Source: Planctomycetota bacterium
Lineage (GTDB): Bacteria; Planctomycetota; UBA1135; JADKAF01
NCBI GenBank assembly: GCA_016793245.1
Contig: JAEUHW010000143.1
Coordinates: 1 to 32,119, forward strand
DNA: 32,119 bases
Direction: 5' to 3'
The notes under the pieces are model-generated. The model had not been told where the DNA came from. It saw only the letters and a program-made list of their open reading frames with translations, and did not search any database. The translations under genes and the position numbers were made by a program. How positions within the stretch are numbered: position 1 is the stretch's first letter; each line of letters starts with the position of its first letter. Of the stretch, positions 15,878-25,817 are shown in pieces.

Positions 15878-17109
15878 CGCCGCGGAGCGCTGGGCTTCGG
15901 CTCCGGCTCGGGGCAGAGCGCGATCGAGCTCCCCACCCAGGTGAAGTCCTTGTTGAAGTCGACGCCGAGCATCTTCCCGCGCGAGAGGCGGCAGAGGTTC
16001 ATGCAGAGATCGAGGCGCCCCGTCGCGGGGTTCTGGATGAACATCATGCGCACTTCGATCTTCACGCCGCCGCCATCGGCGGCCTGCATCGCGGGCGCGT
16101 AGTCGACCTTCTCCTGCAAGCACCAGAGCGAACGCTCCGCCGCTGGGATCGACGCGAGGTCCTGCGGCGTGGGATCGACGTTCACGCCGACGCCCGAGAA
16201 GGAGAAGAGGGGCTTCAGCACGTAGCGCTCGAGCGGCGGCACCACCGAGAGCTCGCTGAGCAGCGTGGTCTTCGGCACCGCCGGGTGCCGGAGGTGCGGC
16301 ACCGTGTACTTCGACCACTTCCAGTACCAGTTGGGATGCGGCGCCCACTCGACGTCGATCTCGGCGTTCCACGCGAAGGGCGCCTGGATCCCCTTCGACG
16401 CGAGCTCGTCGAAGACGAGCCGGTTGTAGATCCGCTTCACGGGAGCGAGCTTGCCGCGGAGCGGCGCGTGCAGCGTCTTCCCGATCAGGCGGAGCTCCGT
16501 CAAGCAGACCGCGCGCACGCCGAAGAGCAGCTCCGTCGCGACGAAGTCGACCTTCGTCTTCTGCTCCTCCGGGTGCACGTCGACCAGCACGACCTCGTTG
16601 GGATCGTGCGAGCCGACGAGGGCTTGGCGCAGACGCGCGCGATAGCTCGCGTGATCCAGCCCGCCGAAGTAGGAGTCGGCGTGGCTCGGGAAGCCCTCGA
16701 TCGTCGCGAGCTCCTCCTGCCAGAGCTCGGCGTGCAGCGACTTCAGCGCGAAGAGCGAAGGGAACCCCTGCAGCTCGATCAAGCGCGGGACGATCGCGCC
16801 GCTCGCGTCGCGCGCCACGGCGAAGTCGACGAGCGCGAAGGTCGGCAGCCCCTGCTCACCGCGCACGAAGAAGCGCTCCGGCACCGCCGCGCGCATCTTC
16901 TCCAGCAACGCGGGTTGCTCGAGCTCCGCCATGATGCCGCGCGCGGCGTCGCCGAAGCGCGTCCGCGTCGCGGCATCCCAGAAGACCGGCGACTCGGCGA
17001 GCCGGAACGCCGGCGGCATCCCCAAGCGCTGCTCGAAGCGGCGCTGGAAGCTCGCGTAGCGCGCGGCGCTGAAATGGCGGTTGTAGAGCTCCCGCAGTTC
17101 GCGATCCAT
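15874..17109 (-). CDS. Probable ATP-grasp-fold ligase, unrecognised family (411 aa)
   Basis: I do not recognise a named family, but the C-terminal ~120 residues look like an ATP-grasp catalytic region: [15 protein letters not shown] (Lys299 and a Gly-rich loop), LQEKVDYAP (adenine hinge), VKIEVRMMF (Glu/Arg pair near 352-354) and [15 protein letters not shown] (possible metal-binding Asn). The N-terminal part contains [19 protein letters not shown] and a Trp-rich stretch ([13 protein letters not shown]). The overall plan recalls glutathionylspermidine-synthase-like enzymes that join a carboxylate to an amine, but this is inference. It overlaps recQ by four bases at its 3' end. Upstream on the same strand, past a hairpin-rich tandem array, are the GCS2 ligase and a second ATP-grasp, so it probably belongs to the same pathway. 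ATG 17109 is the obvious start. Confidence 0.7.
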   Translation of the reverse strand: MDRELRELYNRHFSAARYASFQRRFEQRLGMPPAFRLAESPVFWDAATRTRFGDAARGIMAELEQPALLEKMRAAVPERFFVRGEQGLPTFALVDFAVARDASGAIVPRLIELQGFPSLFALKSLHAELWQEELATIEGFPSHADSYFGGLDHASYRARLRQALVGSHDPNEVVLVDVHPEEQKTKVDFVATELLFGVRAVCLTELRLIGKTLHAPLRGKLAPVKRIYNRLVFDELASKGIQAPFAWNAEIDVEWAPHPNWYWKWSKYTVPHLRHPAVPKTTLLSELSVVPPLERYVLKPLFSFSGVGVNVDPTPQDLASIPAAERSLWCLQEKVDYAPAMQAADGGGVKIEVRMMFIQNPATGRLDLCMNLCRLSRGKMLGVDFNKDFTWVGSSIALCPEPEPKPSAPRR

Positions 17110-17155
17110 GCCGTCCTCCGCTCGTCCGAACCAATGCGGGGTCGCGCCCGAGCAC

Positions 17156-17475
17156 CGTCGAGCGTGGGGCGAGCCAACCGCCCGCCTCGACCCACTCGGA
17201 TGTCGGCCCAGCCCACATCACACATCACACCGAACGCCGTCAGGCGTTGGGCCAGCCAACCGCGCTCCGACACCGTCAGGTGTCGGGCCAGCAAGCACGC
17301 TCCGACACCGTCAGGTGTCGGGCCAGCAAGCACGCTCCAGCCCCGTCAGGTGATGGGCCAGAAGACCACGCTCCAGCCCCGTCAGGTGATGGGCCAGAAG
17401 ACCACGCTCCAGCACCGTCAGGTGGATGGGCCAGCAGACCACGCTCCAGCACCGTCAGGTGATGGGCCAGCACAC
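17156..17475. repeat. Tandem array of 35-37-bp hairpin-forming repeats
   Basis: Seven clear units begin (at cgtcagg) at 17238, 17274, 17309, 17344, 17380, 17416 and 17453; two degenerate units lie left of these, from about 17156. Each has a dyad centred on gtca: aacgcc-gtca-ggcgtt in unit 1, ccgacacc-gtca-ggtgtcgg in units 2 and 3, and near-palindromes (cacc-gtca-ggtg) in units 6 and 7. Arms change together between units, so pairing is kept while sequence drifts. A shared ggccag spacer follows. The array abuts the stop codon of the GCS2 ligase and ends ~45 bp before the ATP-grasp-like gene, so it would be transcribed as a run of hairpins within the operon. Confidence 0.9.
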
Positions 17476-18609
17476 TCAGTCCCCGATGCCCATCTGCGTG
17501 TGGTACACGATGCACTCGGCGACCTTCTTCAGGTCACCCGTCTCGCGCCACACCTTCAGCTGTCGATCAGCACCCGTGCCCTCGCGGACGATCGTGCGCG
17601 CGTACTCGACTTCCTTCCGGCTCCCAAGCTCGTCGACGACGTCGTCGATGAACGCGAGCAGCTCCTCCAGGAGGAACGGATACGGCAGCTCTTCCTGGCG
17701 GCCGAAGTCGATCAGCTTCGCCTCGGTGCCCCAGCGCGCCGCGCGCCACTTGTTCTCGTTGATGAGCGAGCGGCGGTAGAGGCGGAAGCCCAAGTTCTGG
17801 CTGTAGAGCTTGTAGAGCTTCGCGACGATCGCCTGGAAGAGGGCGGCGAAGCAGATCGTTTCGTTCACCCGCATCGGGATGTCGCAGATGCGAAACTCGA
17901 GCGTCGGGTAGAGCGGGTGCGGACGGACGTCCCACCAGATCTTGGTCGCCGTATCGATGCAGTTCGTCTTGATCAAGAGCTTCACGTGGTTGTCGAACTC
18001 CGCCCACGAGGAGAAGTAGTCCGGCATCCCCGTGCGGGGGAACTTGTCGAAGATCTTGCTGCGATAGCTCTTCCAGCCCGTCTCGCGCCCGAGCCAGAAC
18101 GGCGAGTTCACCGAGAGCGCGTAGACGTGCGGGAGGAAGTAGCGCGCGGCGTTCATGATCTGGATCGCGACCTCGCGATCCTCGACGCCGACGTGCACGT
18201 GCAAGCCGAAGATCAGGTTCGCGCGCGCCACGACCTGCAGATCCGAGATGATCTGGTCGTAGCGCGGCGAGCTGGTGATCGCCACATCGGCCCAGTGCGA
18301 GAAGGGATGCGTCCCCGCCGCGGCGACGAGGAGACCATTCCGCGCCGCGAGGTCGTACACCACGCGACGCGTCTGCATCACGTCGCGCCGCGCCTCGGCG
18401 ATGTCCTTGCAGATCCCGGTGCCGATCTCCACCACGGACTGGTGGAGCTCCTTCTTCATCTTCTCGGCGAGCAGGAGATGGCCCTGCTCGAAGAAGGCCT
18501 GCAGATGCGAGCGGAGCTGCAGAGTGTCGGGATCGAGGACCTGGAACTCTTCCTCGATGCCCAGGGTCAGGGTGGGGGCGGTGCGCACGGCGGGGATCCT
18601 CGAGCTCAT
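17476..18609 (-). CDS. GCS2/YbdK-family glutamate-cysteine-ligase-like carboxylate-amine ligase (377 aa)
   Basis: Glutamine-synthetase-fold ligase that uses ATP to join a carboxylate (often glutamate) to an amine. Signatures: TLTLGIEEEFQVLDP near residue 15 (metal/ATP acidic motif), HQSVVEIGTGICKDIAEAR, GTHPFSHW, FGLHVHVGVEDREVA, NSPFWLGRETGWKSYRSKIF and PTLEFRICDIPMRVNE. Length fits the YbdK/GCS2 type. The ATG at 18609-18607 overlaps the stop of the upstream ATP-grasp gene (ATGA), and the AAG-rich codons just before it would serve as the ribosome site, so translation is coupled. Some YbdK proteins make gamma-glutamyl-cysteine weakly; with ATP-grasp partners a different peptide-like product is more likely. 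The 35-37-bp array follows the stop directly. Confidence 0.92.
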   Translation of the reverse strand: MSSRIPAVRTAPTLTLGIEEEFQVLDPDTLQLRSHLQAFFEQGHLLLAEKMKKELHQSVVEIGTGICKDIAEARRDVMQTRRVVYDLAARNGLLVAAAGTHPFSHWADVAITSSPRYDQIISDLQVVARANLIFGLHVHVGVEDREVAIQIMNAARYFLPHVYALSVNSPFWLGRETGWKSYRSKIFDKFPRTGMPDYFSSWAEFDNHVKLLIKTNCIDTATKIWWDVRPHPLYPTLEFRICDIPMRVNETICFAALFQAIVAKLYKLYSQNLGFRLYRRSLINENKWRAARWGTEAKLIDFGRQEELPYPFLLEELLAFIDDVVDELGSRKEVEYARTIVREGTGADRQLKVWRETGDLKKVAECIVYHTQMGIGD

Positions 18610-19718
18610 TTCTTCTTCTTGTTCTGCGCTTGCGCAGAAGACGGAGCGGGCGCCGACGCCGGCTTGGCGGGCGCGGCCGTGGGAGCAGCCGGCGCCTGCT
18701 TGGCGGGCGCGGCCGTCGGGGCAGCCGTCGCGGCAGCGGTCGGCTGCGAGGCTGCCGCCGCCGGGGCCTTCGCCGCGGCGGCCAAGAGCGCCTTCCGCGT
18801 CTCGACCCACTGGCCGGTGAACTCGAAGGGCCGCGGGTTCTGCACGCGCTCGATCAGGAACTCGGCGGCGTTCTGCACGACCCACTCGAAGTTCTTCTCG
18901 CCGACCGACTTCAGATCCGCGTCGGGCGCCGGGTTCATGAAGTCGATCGCGTAGGGCACGCCCTTACGCACGGCGAGCTCCACGGTGTTGAAGTCGTAGC
19001 CGAGTGCGCGGCAGAGCGCGCGCGCATCGTTCTCGACGCGCTGGATCAAGGCCGCCGGGAAGTCCTTCGGCTCCTGGATGTAGCGGCGATGGTGCGGCTG
19101 CGCGGGGTCATAGGGCATGACGTGCACGCGCTCGCGTCCGATCACGTAGCAGCGGAAGTAGCTCTCGAACTCGATGCCTTCCTGCAGGATCATCGGGAGC
19201 ACATGGCTCTTGTCGTACGCAGCGAAGAACTCCTCGACGTTCTTCACCTTGTAGACATCGCGCCAGCCGCCGCCGTCAGCGGGCTTCAGGAACGCGGGGA
19301 AGCCCACGTACTCGAAGATCTCCTCCCACGGCAGCGGGAAGCGCAGGTTGGAGAAGCTCTCGCCCGTGGTGTTCGGCGGGTGTTGCTTGTGCGGCAGGAG
19401 CACCGTGCGCGGCACGCAGACGCCCGCGTCGATCGCGATCGCGTTGCAGAGCAGCTTGTCGTCGCAGCTCCACCAGAACGGGTTGTTCACGACCTGCTTC
19501 CCCTGCTGCACGGCGAGCTTCAGCACCATGCGGTAGAAGGGGACCTCGTGGCTGATGCGGTCGACGAGCAGGTCGTAGGGGATCTCGCGATCCTGACGCT
19601 GCGGGTCGATCACGGCGCGTTCGGCGTGGACCTTGCCGCCGCCGAGCTTCTGGATGCGTTCGACCAAGGCCAGGGGAAAGGAGCGCTCCTGGCCGAACAA
19701 GACCCCGATCTTCTTCAT
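18606..19718 (-). CDS. RimK-like ATP-grasp ligase with an Ala/Pro/Lys tail (370 aa)
   Basis: Forms an amide or ester bond through an acyl-phosphate. The N-terminal domain starts MKKIGVLFGQERSFPLALVE. The ATP-grasp domain has PAFLKPADGGGWRDVYKV (nucleotide Lys and Gly-rich loop), LPMILQEGIEFESYFRCYVI (hinge and acidic residues) and NTVELAVRKGVPYAIDFMNP (metal-binding Glu, Asp, Asn). Residues ~313-370 are low-complexity (Ala/Pro/Thr repeats such as PTAAPAKQAPAAPTAAPAKP) ending in NKKKK, an unusual disordered basic tail. The tail codons merge into the next gene: the stop overlaps the GCS2 start (ATGA). First gene of the minus-strand set, divergent from the esterase. ATG 19718-19716 is chosen because the fold begins there; the ribosome site is weak (ggcag). 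Longer upstream frame rejected. Confidence 0.9.
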   Translation of the reverse strand: MKKIGVLFGQERSFPLALVERIQKLGGGKVHAERAVIDPQRQDREIPYDLLVDRISHEVPFYRMVLKLAVQQGKQVVNNPFWWSCDDKLLCNAIAIDAGVCVPRTVLLPHKQHPPNTTGESFSNLRFPLPWEEIFEYVGFPAFLKPADGGGWRDVYKVKNVEEFFAAYDKSHVLPMILQEGIEFESYFRCYVIGRERVHVMPYDPAQPHHRRYIQEPKDFPAALIQRVENDARALCRALGYDFNTVELAVRKGVPYAIDFMNPAPDADLKSVGEKNFEWVVQNAAEFLIERVQNPRPFEFTGQWVETRKALLAAAAKAPAAAASQPTAAATAAPTAAPAKQAPAAPTAAPAKPASAPAPSSAQAQNKKKK

Positions 19719-19967
19719 GGCTGCCGTCGTCCCGCGCGGTGGCGCGGCCTTTGCAAGTCGTCGTTTCCGTGGTAAGCAGCCGCGTATTGGAGCCCGCCGA
19801 AGGGGGCGGCGTCCAGCGCACCGGGTGAAGAAGGCGCGCTCGTCCCCTCGCTCGCGGCTCGGCCGACCTTGCTCGCCAGACGTTGTTCGCTCGGCCGCGC
19901 TCACCCGCGCGGCTCGATCCCCCCTTCTCGAGCCCTTCCGCTGGGCCAGCCCGCCCCTGGAGATGCG

Positions 19968-20675
19968 ATGAAGCGCGACGCCTACCGCTGGGATTCCCCC
20001 ACCCTCGGCTGCCCGATGGACCTGGTCTGGTTCGGCGAGCGCGGCCAGCCGCTCGTCATCTTCCCGACCTCGATGGGCTCCTGCACCGAGAACGAGGACT
20101 TCCAGCTCTGCGCGGCCCTCGAGCAGAAGGTCGACGAAGGCCACCTCCAGCTCGTCTGCGTCTCCACGGTCGACAACCGCGGCCTCTACGCGAAGGAGCG
20201 CCACCCCTCCGAGCGCATCCGCGTGCAGGACCTCTACGATCGCTACCTGGCGAACGAGCTCGTCCCCCACGCGCAGCAGCGCTCCGGTCGCCCCCGCGTG
20301 CATGTCTACGGCGCCTCGTTCGGCGCGTATCACGCGACGAACTTCGCCTGCCGCCACCCCGAGCTCGTCGATCGCTGCGTCGCCTTCTCCGGCGTCTTCG
20401 ACATCAAGTCCTTCCTCGACGGCTACTGGGACGAGCTCTGCTACTTCCACAGCCCGACGGCGTACCTCCCGAACCTGAGCGACGATTGGGTGCGCCGCCT
20501 GGCGCAGGTCGACCTCGTCGTCGCGACCGGCGAGCTCGACTCGCTCTACGAGAAGAACCGCCTCTTCGTGGAGATGCTCGCGAAGCGCGGCATTCGACAC
20601 CGCTGCGAATGGTGGCCGGGGGTGTTCGGGCACGATTGGCCCTTCTGGCGGCAGCACTTGCCGCGCTACGTCTGA
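19968..20675 (+). CDS. Alpha/beta-hydrolase, putative esterase family (235 aa)
   Basis: Serine hydrolase of the putative-esterase (EstD/Fes-like) type. The nucleophile elbow is GASFG in HVYGASFGAYHATNFACRHP. A likely acidic residue lies in VATGELDSLYEKN and the catalytic His in GVFGHDWPFWRQHLP. No signal peptide, so probably cytosolic. ATG 19968 has tggag five to six bases upstream; the open frame to 19869 lacks a better site. It is transcribed divergently from the ATP-grasp/GCS2 genes across ~250 bp. Esterases of this type recur beside ATP-grasp and GCS2 ligases in other bacteria as far as I recall, so it may trim or release the ligase product. Substrate unknown. Confidence 0.88.
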   Translation: MKRDAYRWDSPTLGCPMDLVWFGERGQPLVIFPTSMGSCTENEDFQLCAALEQKVDEGHLQLVCVSTVDNRGLYAKERHPSERIRVQDLYDRYLANELVPHAQQRSGRPRVHVYGASFGAYHATNFACRHPELVDRCVAFSGVFDIKSFLDGYWDELCYFHSPTAYLPNLSDDWVRRLAQVDLVVATGELDSLYEKNRLFVEMLAKRGIRHRCEWWPGVFGHDWPFWRQHLPRYV

Positions 20676-20755
20676 ACGACGTCGCGAGATCCGCCGCGCT
20701 TCGCCCGACGAGCGGCGCGCACGCATCGCACGCGTCAGCGCTCGCTCGCCATCCC

Positions 20756-22234
<1,479 letters not shown>

Positions 22235-22267
22235 AAGGCCGTGCCGCGAGGCTTAGCTTGCGGTCTG

Positions 22268-22371
22268 GATCGCTCGGGGCGCGGGCGGGTTCGGAGCACG
22301 GCTCCGTTCCTCGCTCGCTGAGAAGCACCCGCGGAACCTGATCCGGTTCGCACCGGCGTAGGAAAGCGACC
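22268..22371 (+). promoter_or_regulatory. TPP riboswitch (THI element) upstream of thiC
   Basis: Conserved thi-box elements are in order: gctgaga (22317-22323), the P2 strand acccgc, ggaacctgatccgg (22332-22345) and caccggcgtaggaaa (22351-22365). P1 can form between tcgct (22270-22274) and agcga (22365-22369), and an accessory hairpin cggagc-acg-gctccg lies at 22292-22306. It senses thiamine pyrophosphate and shuts down thiC when TPP is high. Confidence 0.96.
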
Positions 22372-22406
22372 TCGCTCTTCCCCTCCGGGCGAGCTTCCGA
22401 AGAACG

Positions 22407-22422
22407 TTCCTCCCGCGAGGAA
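22407..22422 (+). promoter_or_regulatory. Ribosome-site-sequestering hairpin of the TPP riboswitch
   Basis: ttcctc (22407-22412) and gaggaa (22417-22422) form a 6-bp stem with a 4-base loop. The right arm is the start of the thiC Shine-Dalgarno sequence gaggaagg, ten bases before ATG 22433. This suggests translational control. A second small stem ctcgc/gcgag (22371-22393) lies between the aptamer and this hairpin. There is no T-run to suggest a terminator. Confidence 0.6.
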
Positions 22423-22432
22423 GGAAGCCGCC

Positions 22433-24247
22433 ATGTCCGACACGCACGACTCCCACTCGAACGGCTCTCACGCGCGCGCTGCGGCGCAGCCTCCCCACGC
22501 GCTGCCGCACAGCTCCTACCGCTTACCGCTGCAGGGCGCGCCGAACCCCGCGCGCCTCGGCCGCGGCACGAATCCCGGCAGCTTCGCCCGCGCCGCCGAC
22601 GTCGGGGGTCCGCGCGCCTACTCCTCGCCCGACACGCCGGGGATGCCCGAGCCCTCGGAACAGACGGCCTGGGACTTCCTGCCCGACGGCTGGGTGCGCG
22701 GGGCGAACGGCTTCTGCACCGCGCCGAGCGGGTTCACCCCGGTGACTCAGCTCGAGCACGCTCGCCTGGGCACGATCACGCCGCAGATGCGCCGCGTCGC
22801 CGAGCGCGAAGGGCATCTCAGCGCGGAGCAGGTGCGCGACGAGGTCGCCGCGGGCCGCATGGTGATCCCGGCGAACAAGGTCCACTTGGGCTACCGCCTC
22901 GATCCGATGGCGATCGGCCGCGCCTCGCGCACGAAGATCAACGCGAACATGGGCGCCTCCCCGGTGTCCTCGGGCACGGAAGAAGAGGTCGAGAAGCTGC
23001 GCTGGGCCGAGCGCTGGGGCGCCGACACGGTGATGGATCTCTCGACCGGCGGGAACCTCGACGCGACGCGCGAGGCCATCGTCCGCGCCAGCACGGTGCC
23101 GATCGGCACCGTGCCGATCTACTCGATGATCCTCGGCCGCAAGATCGAGAACTTGAACGAGGAGATCGTGCTCGCGACGCTCGAGCACCAGGCGCGCCAG
23201 GGCGTCGACTACTTCACGATCCACGCGGGCGTGCTGTACGAGCACTTGCCGCTGCTCCAGCAGCGCCTGATCGGCGTCGTCTCCCGCGGCGGCTCGCTCC
23301 TCGCGAAGTGGATGCTCCACCACGAACGCGAGAACCTGATGAACACCGGCTGGGAGCGGATCTGCGAGGTGATGCGCCGCTACGACGTCACCTTCTCGAT
23401 CGGCGACGGCCTGCGCCCCGGCGGCTTGGCTGACGCCTCCGACGCGGCCCAGCTAGGCGAACTGGTCGAGCTCGGCAAGCTCACCGAGCGCGCGTGGCGC
23501 TGCGGCGTGCAGGTGATGGTCGAAGGCCCCGGTCACGTGCCCTTCGACCAGATCGAATACAACATGAAGCTGCAGCGGCAGCTCTGCCACGGCGCGCCCT
23601 TCTACGTCCTCGGGCCACTGGTCACCGACATCTTCCCCGGCTACGACCACATCACGAGCTGCATCGGCGCCACCTCGGCGGCGTATCACGGCGCGAGCAT
23701 GCTGTGCTACGTGACGCCGAAGGAGCACTTGGGGCTCCCGAAGAAGGACGACGTGAAGCAGGGCTGCATCGCCTACAAGATCGCCGCGCACGCGGCCGAC
23801 GTAGCGCTCGGCATCCCCGGGACGCGCGATCGCGACGACGAGCTCACCATGGCTCGCGCGGCGCTGAACTGGCAGAAGCACTTCGAGCTCTCGTTCGACC
23901 CGGATACGGCGCGCGCGCTGCACGACGAGGACTTGGACGTCGACACGGACTTCTGCGCGATGTGCGGGCACGACTGGTGCTCGGTCCGCATCTCGAAGGA
24001 GATCCAGCAGTTCGCGAGCGGGAAGAGCGCGGACTATGCTTGGGATCAGGCGAAGAAGAGCGCGGCGTTGACCCCGACGCAGCGCGAAGTGCTCGAGAAG
24101 CGCGGCGTGCTCTCCCCCGCCGAGATCCACGCACTCGCCGCGAAGACGGCGAAGGCGGTGGGCGCTGCGAAGGGCGACAAGGCGGCGTGCCACAGCGATG
24201 TCGCCGATACGGAGACCGCGAAGCAAGTCCAGGAGGTCGGCGGCTGA
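22433..24247 (+). CDS. thiC: Phosphomethylpyrimidine synthase (604 aa)
   Basis: Radical-SAM enzyme that converts aminoimidazole ribotide to the HMP-phosphate pyrimidine of thiamine. Signatures are [101 protein letters not shown] and the C-terminal cluster motif CAMCGHDWC (Cys508, 511, 516; C-x2-C-x4-C). The N-terminal ~80 residues are a divergent, His/Ser-rich extension before the conserved part, and ~85 residues follow the cluster motif. Regulated by the TPP riboswitch directly upstream, with a probable hairpin over the ribosome site gaggaagg. The gene is followed at 23 bp by apaG. Confidence 0.97.
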   Translation: MSDTHDSHSNGSHARAAAQPPHALPHSSYRLPLQGAPNPARLGRGTNPGSFARAADVGGPRAYSSPDTPGMPEPSEQTAWDFLPDGWVRGANGFCTAPSGFTPVTQLEHARLGTITPQMRRVAEREGHLSAEQVRDEVAAGRMVIPANKVHLGYRLDPMAIGRASRTKINANMGASPVSSGTEEEVEKLRWAERWGADTVMDLSTGGNLDATREAIVRASTVPIGTVPIYSMILGRKIENLNEEIVLATLEHQARQGVDYFTIHAGVLYEHLPLLQQRLIGVVSRGGSLLAKWMLHHERENLMNTGWERICEVMRRYDVTFSIGDGLRPGGLADASDAAQLGELVELGKLTERAWRCGVQVMVEGPGHVPFDQIEYNMKLQRQLCHGAPFYVLGPLVTDIFPGYDHITSCIGATSAAYHGASMLCYVTPKEHLGLPKKDDVKQGCIAYKIAAHAADVALGIPGTRDRDDELTMARAALNWQKHFELSFDPDTARALHDEDLDVDTDFCAMCGHDWCSVRISKEIQQFASGKSADYAWDQAKKSAALTPTQREVLEKRGVLSPAEIHALAAKTAKAVGAAKGDKAACHSDVADTETAKQVQEVGG

Positions 24248-24269
24248 GGCCGCCGGAGGTAGTTCCCCC

Positions 24270-24677
24270 GTGCGAGAATCCAGCTCCCAAGCGACCACCG
24301 AGGGCATCCGCGTCACCGCGAAGGCGCGCTACCTCGCCGGAGAATCGAGCCCGGACCAAGGGCACTATCTCTTCGTCTATCGGATCCGCTTGGAGAACGT
24401 GGGCGAGGAGCCGGCGCAGCTCGTCTCGCGCCATTGGATCATCCTCGATGCCGAGCATCGCCGCCGCGACGTCCGCGGCGAGGGCGTCGTCGGCAAGCAA
24501 CCGCGCCTCGAGCCGGGACAGGAGTTCGAGTACACGAGCTCGGTCCCGCTCGAGACGCCGTGGGGCACGATGGAAGGCAGCTATCAGATGCGCCGCGACG
24601 ATGGGCGCAGCTTCGATGCGGCGATCGCGCGCTTCCTCTTGCTGCCGCAGGAAGTAGGCGCCGCGGACGTGGTTTGA
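24270..24677 (+). CDS. apaG: ApaG-family protein (135 aa)
   Basis: Small fibronectin-III-like beta-sandwich protein. Known relatives are ApaG (with ApaH) and the eukaryotic FBXO3/PolDIP2 domain; the biochemical role is unsettled. Signatures: TTEGIRVTAKARYL, HYLFVYRIRLENVGEEPAQL, SRHWIILDAEH, EGVVGKQPRLEPGQEFEYTS, LETPWGTMEGSYQM. Length is close to E. coli ApaG (125 aa). GTG 24270 has ggaggt nine bases upstream; the frame further upstream only overlaps the thiC end. Probably cotranscribed with thiC. It ends in a hairpin shared with the convergent kinase gene. Confidence 0.92.
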   Translation: MRESSSQATTEGIRVTAKARYLAGESSPDQGHYLFVYRIRLENVGEEPAQLVSRHWIILDAEHRRRDVRGEGVVGKQPRLEPGQEFEYTSSVPLETPWGTMEGSYQMRRDDGRSFDAAIARFLLLPQEVGAADVV

Positions 24678-24682
24678 GCGCG

Positions 24683-24702
24683 AGCGGTTCTAGAACGCCG
24701 CT
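24683..24702 (+). terminator. Hairpin after apaG, overlapping the convergent kinase stop
   Basis: agcgg (24683-24687) pairs with ccgct (24698-24702) around the palindrome ttctagaa, followed by ttt on the plus strand. It lies six bases after the apaG stop and contains the stop codon of the convergent kinase gene (24690-24692), so one short hairpin may end both transcripts. The T-run is short. Confidence 0.45.
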
Positions 24703-25589
24703 TTGCGCGCGAGCTGCGCGGCGCCCCACTCGGGCGAGCGAGCAGGATCGCGCATCACCGCTCCAGGCAGGACCGCGACGAGAGCGCGCGCGAAGCGCGC
24801 ACGAAGAGGTGAGCTCGTCCCGAGCAGGCCACCCACGCACGCGACCTGAGGTACCGCGAGCTCGAGAGCGCTCGCACAGCGGAGCGCCAGCGCGGCGAGA
24901 TGTTCCGCGGCCTCGTCTAGCACGCGCGAGAGCAGCGGCTCGGCCCCGCAGCGCTCAATCAGAGGCGCGGTGAGTGCGGCGATCTCGGCCGGTCGATCGG
25001 CCGCGCGGTGGAACGCGCTCGGGAGATCGAGATCGGCCTCGACCTCGAAGCGCTCGCGGAAGAACGCGAGCGAGCGCGCCCCTTCCGAAGGCGGTGCCGC
25101 GAGCGCGAGCGCGAGCGCGCGCTTCGCGATCCAGTAGCCGGAGCCCTCGTCGCCGAGGCGCGGGCCGTAGCCTCCGGCGCGCTGCGTGCGCCCGGCTCCG
25201 TCGCCGCCGAGCGCAGAAGAGCCCGTGCCGGCGACGACGAGGATGCCCGCCGTTCCGCCGAAGGCACCTTCGAGAGCGCACTCGAGATCGCTGCAGAGGA
25301 AGAGCGGTAGACCTGGAGCCAGTGCCGCGAGCTCGCGCGCCAGAGTCGCGCGAGCGCGCGGCGATCCACCGCCGGCGAAGCCGACGCCGATGCGTTCGAC
25401 CGCGCCGCCGCCGGCCGCCGCGAGCGCCGCGGCGCAGCTCGACCAGATCTCGCGTGCGGCGACCTCGAAGCCGACGCCGTTCGGATTGCCGGGGCCCGCG
25501 AGCGCGCGACCGCGCTCTGCAGCGCTCGCATCGATCGCGACGGCCGCGCACTTCGAACCGCCCGCATCCACGCCCAAGATCCAACCCAA
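24690..25589 (-). CDS. BadF/BadG/BcrA/BcrD-type ATPase, probable amino-sugar kinase (about 299 aa)
   Basis: ASKHA-fold phosphotransferase, closest in plan to N-acetylglucosamine kinases of the BadF family. Motifs: LGVDAGGSKCAAVAID (phosphate-1 loop), GVGFAGGGSPRARA, LCSDLECALEGAFGG, VVAGTGSSALG (phosphate-2), GGYGPRLGDEGSGYWIAKRA (typical of NagK-like members) and VACVGGLLG (adenosine motif). The GTG at 25595 would overlap its own ribosome site; TTG 25589-25587 lies five bases after GGAGG (25599-25595) and is preferred, giving MGWILGVDAGGSK. Likely to phosphorylate GlcNAc or MurNAc; with MurQ in the same window a cell-wall recycling role is plausible but inferred. It converges on apaG with 12 bp between stops. 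Confidence 0.85.
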   Translation of the reverse strand: MGWILGVDAGGSKCAAVAIDASAAERGRALAGPGNPNGVGFEVAAREIWSSCAAALAAAGGGAVERIGVGFAGGGSPRARATLARELAALAPGLPLFLCSDLECALEGAFGGTAGILVVAGTGSSALGGDGAGRTQRAGGYGPRLGDEGSGYWIAKRALALALAAPPSEGARSLAFFRERFEVEADLDLPSAFHRAADRPAEIAALTAPLIERCGAEPLLSRVLDEAAEHLAALALRCASALELAVPQVACVGGLLGTSSPLRARFARALVAVLPGAVMRDPARSPEWGAAQLARKAAF

Positions 25590-25817
25590 ACGCACCTCCG
25601 GGAAGCGCCGTCTTCATCGGATCATGCCGGGTGCACGACGGCGCGCAAGCCTCGCCGCCGATCGACTCGGTACGGCTCTCTCTGGGCATCCGGTAGCGCG
25701 TCATCCCAGGAGGCGATTGCGCTCGCGAGCGAGGGCATCGAACATCTGCGAACGTCGCGCGCGCTCTCTCCTCCGTCCGGGAGCGCCGCTCATGAGCTCT
25801 CCTCCAGGATCGCGATC

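Noticed and set aside
15878..16372. Extension of recQ upstream of GTG 15877
   Set aside because: Lies within the well-supported ATP-grasp-like gene in another frame; the family start fits the overlapping GTGA.
17156..17475. CRISPR array
   Set aside because: Units are contiguous 35-37-bp tandem repeats with only short shared spacers (ggccag...) and no unique spacer sequences; no cas genes nearby.
17276..17515. Small repeat protein encoded by the tandem array (minus strand)
   Set aside because: Unit length is 35-37 bp, so the frame drifts between units; no ribosome site; it overlaps the GCS2 3' end.
19883..20755. Long N-terminal extension of the OYE frame
   Set aside because: Runs out of frame through the whole esterase gene; the translation is Arg/Pro-rich shadow sequence.
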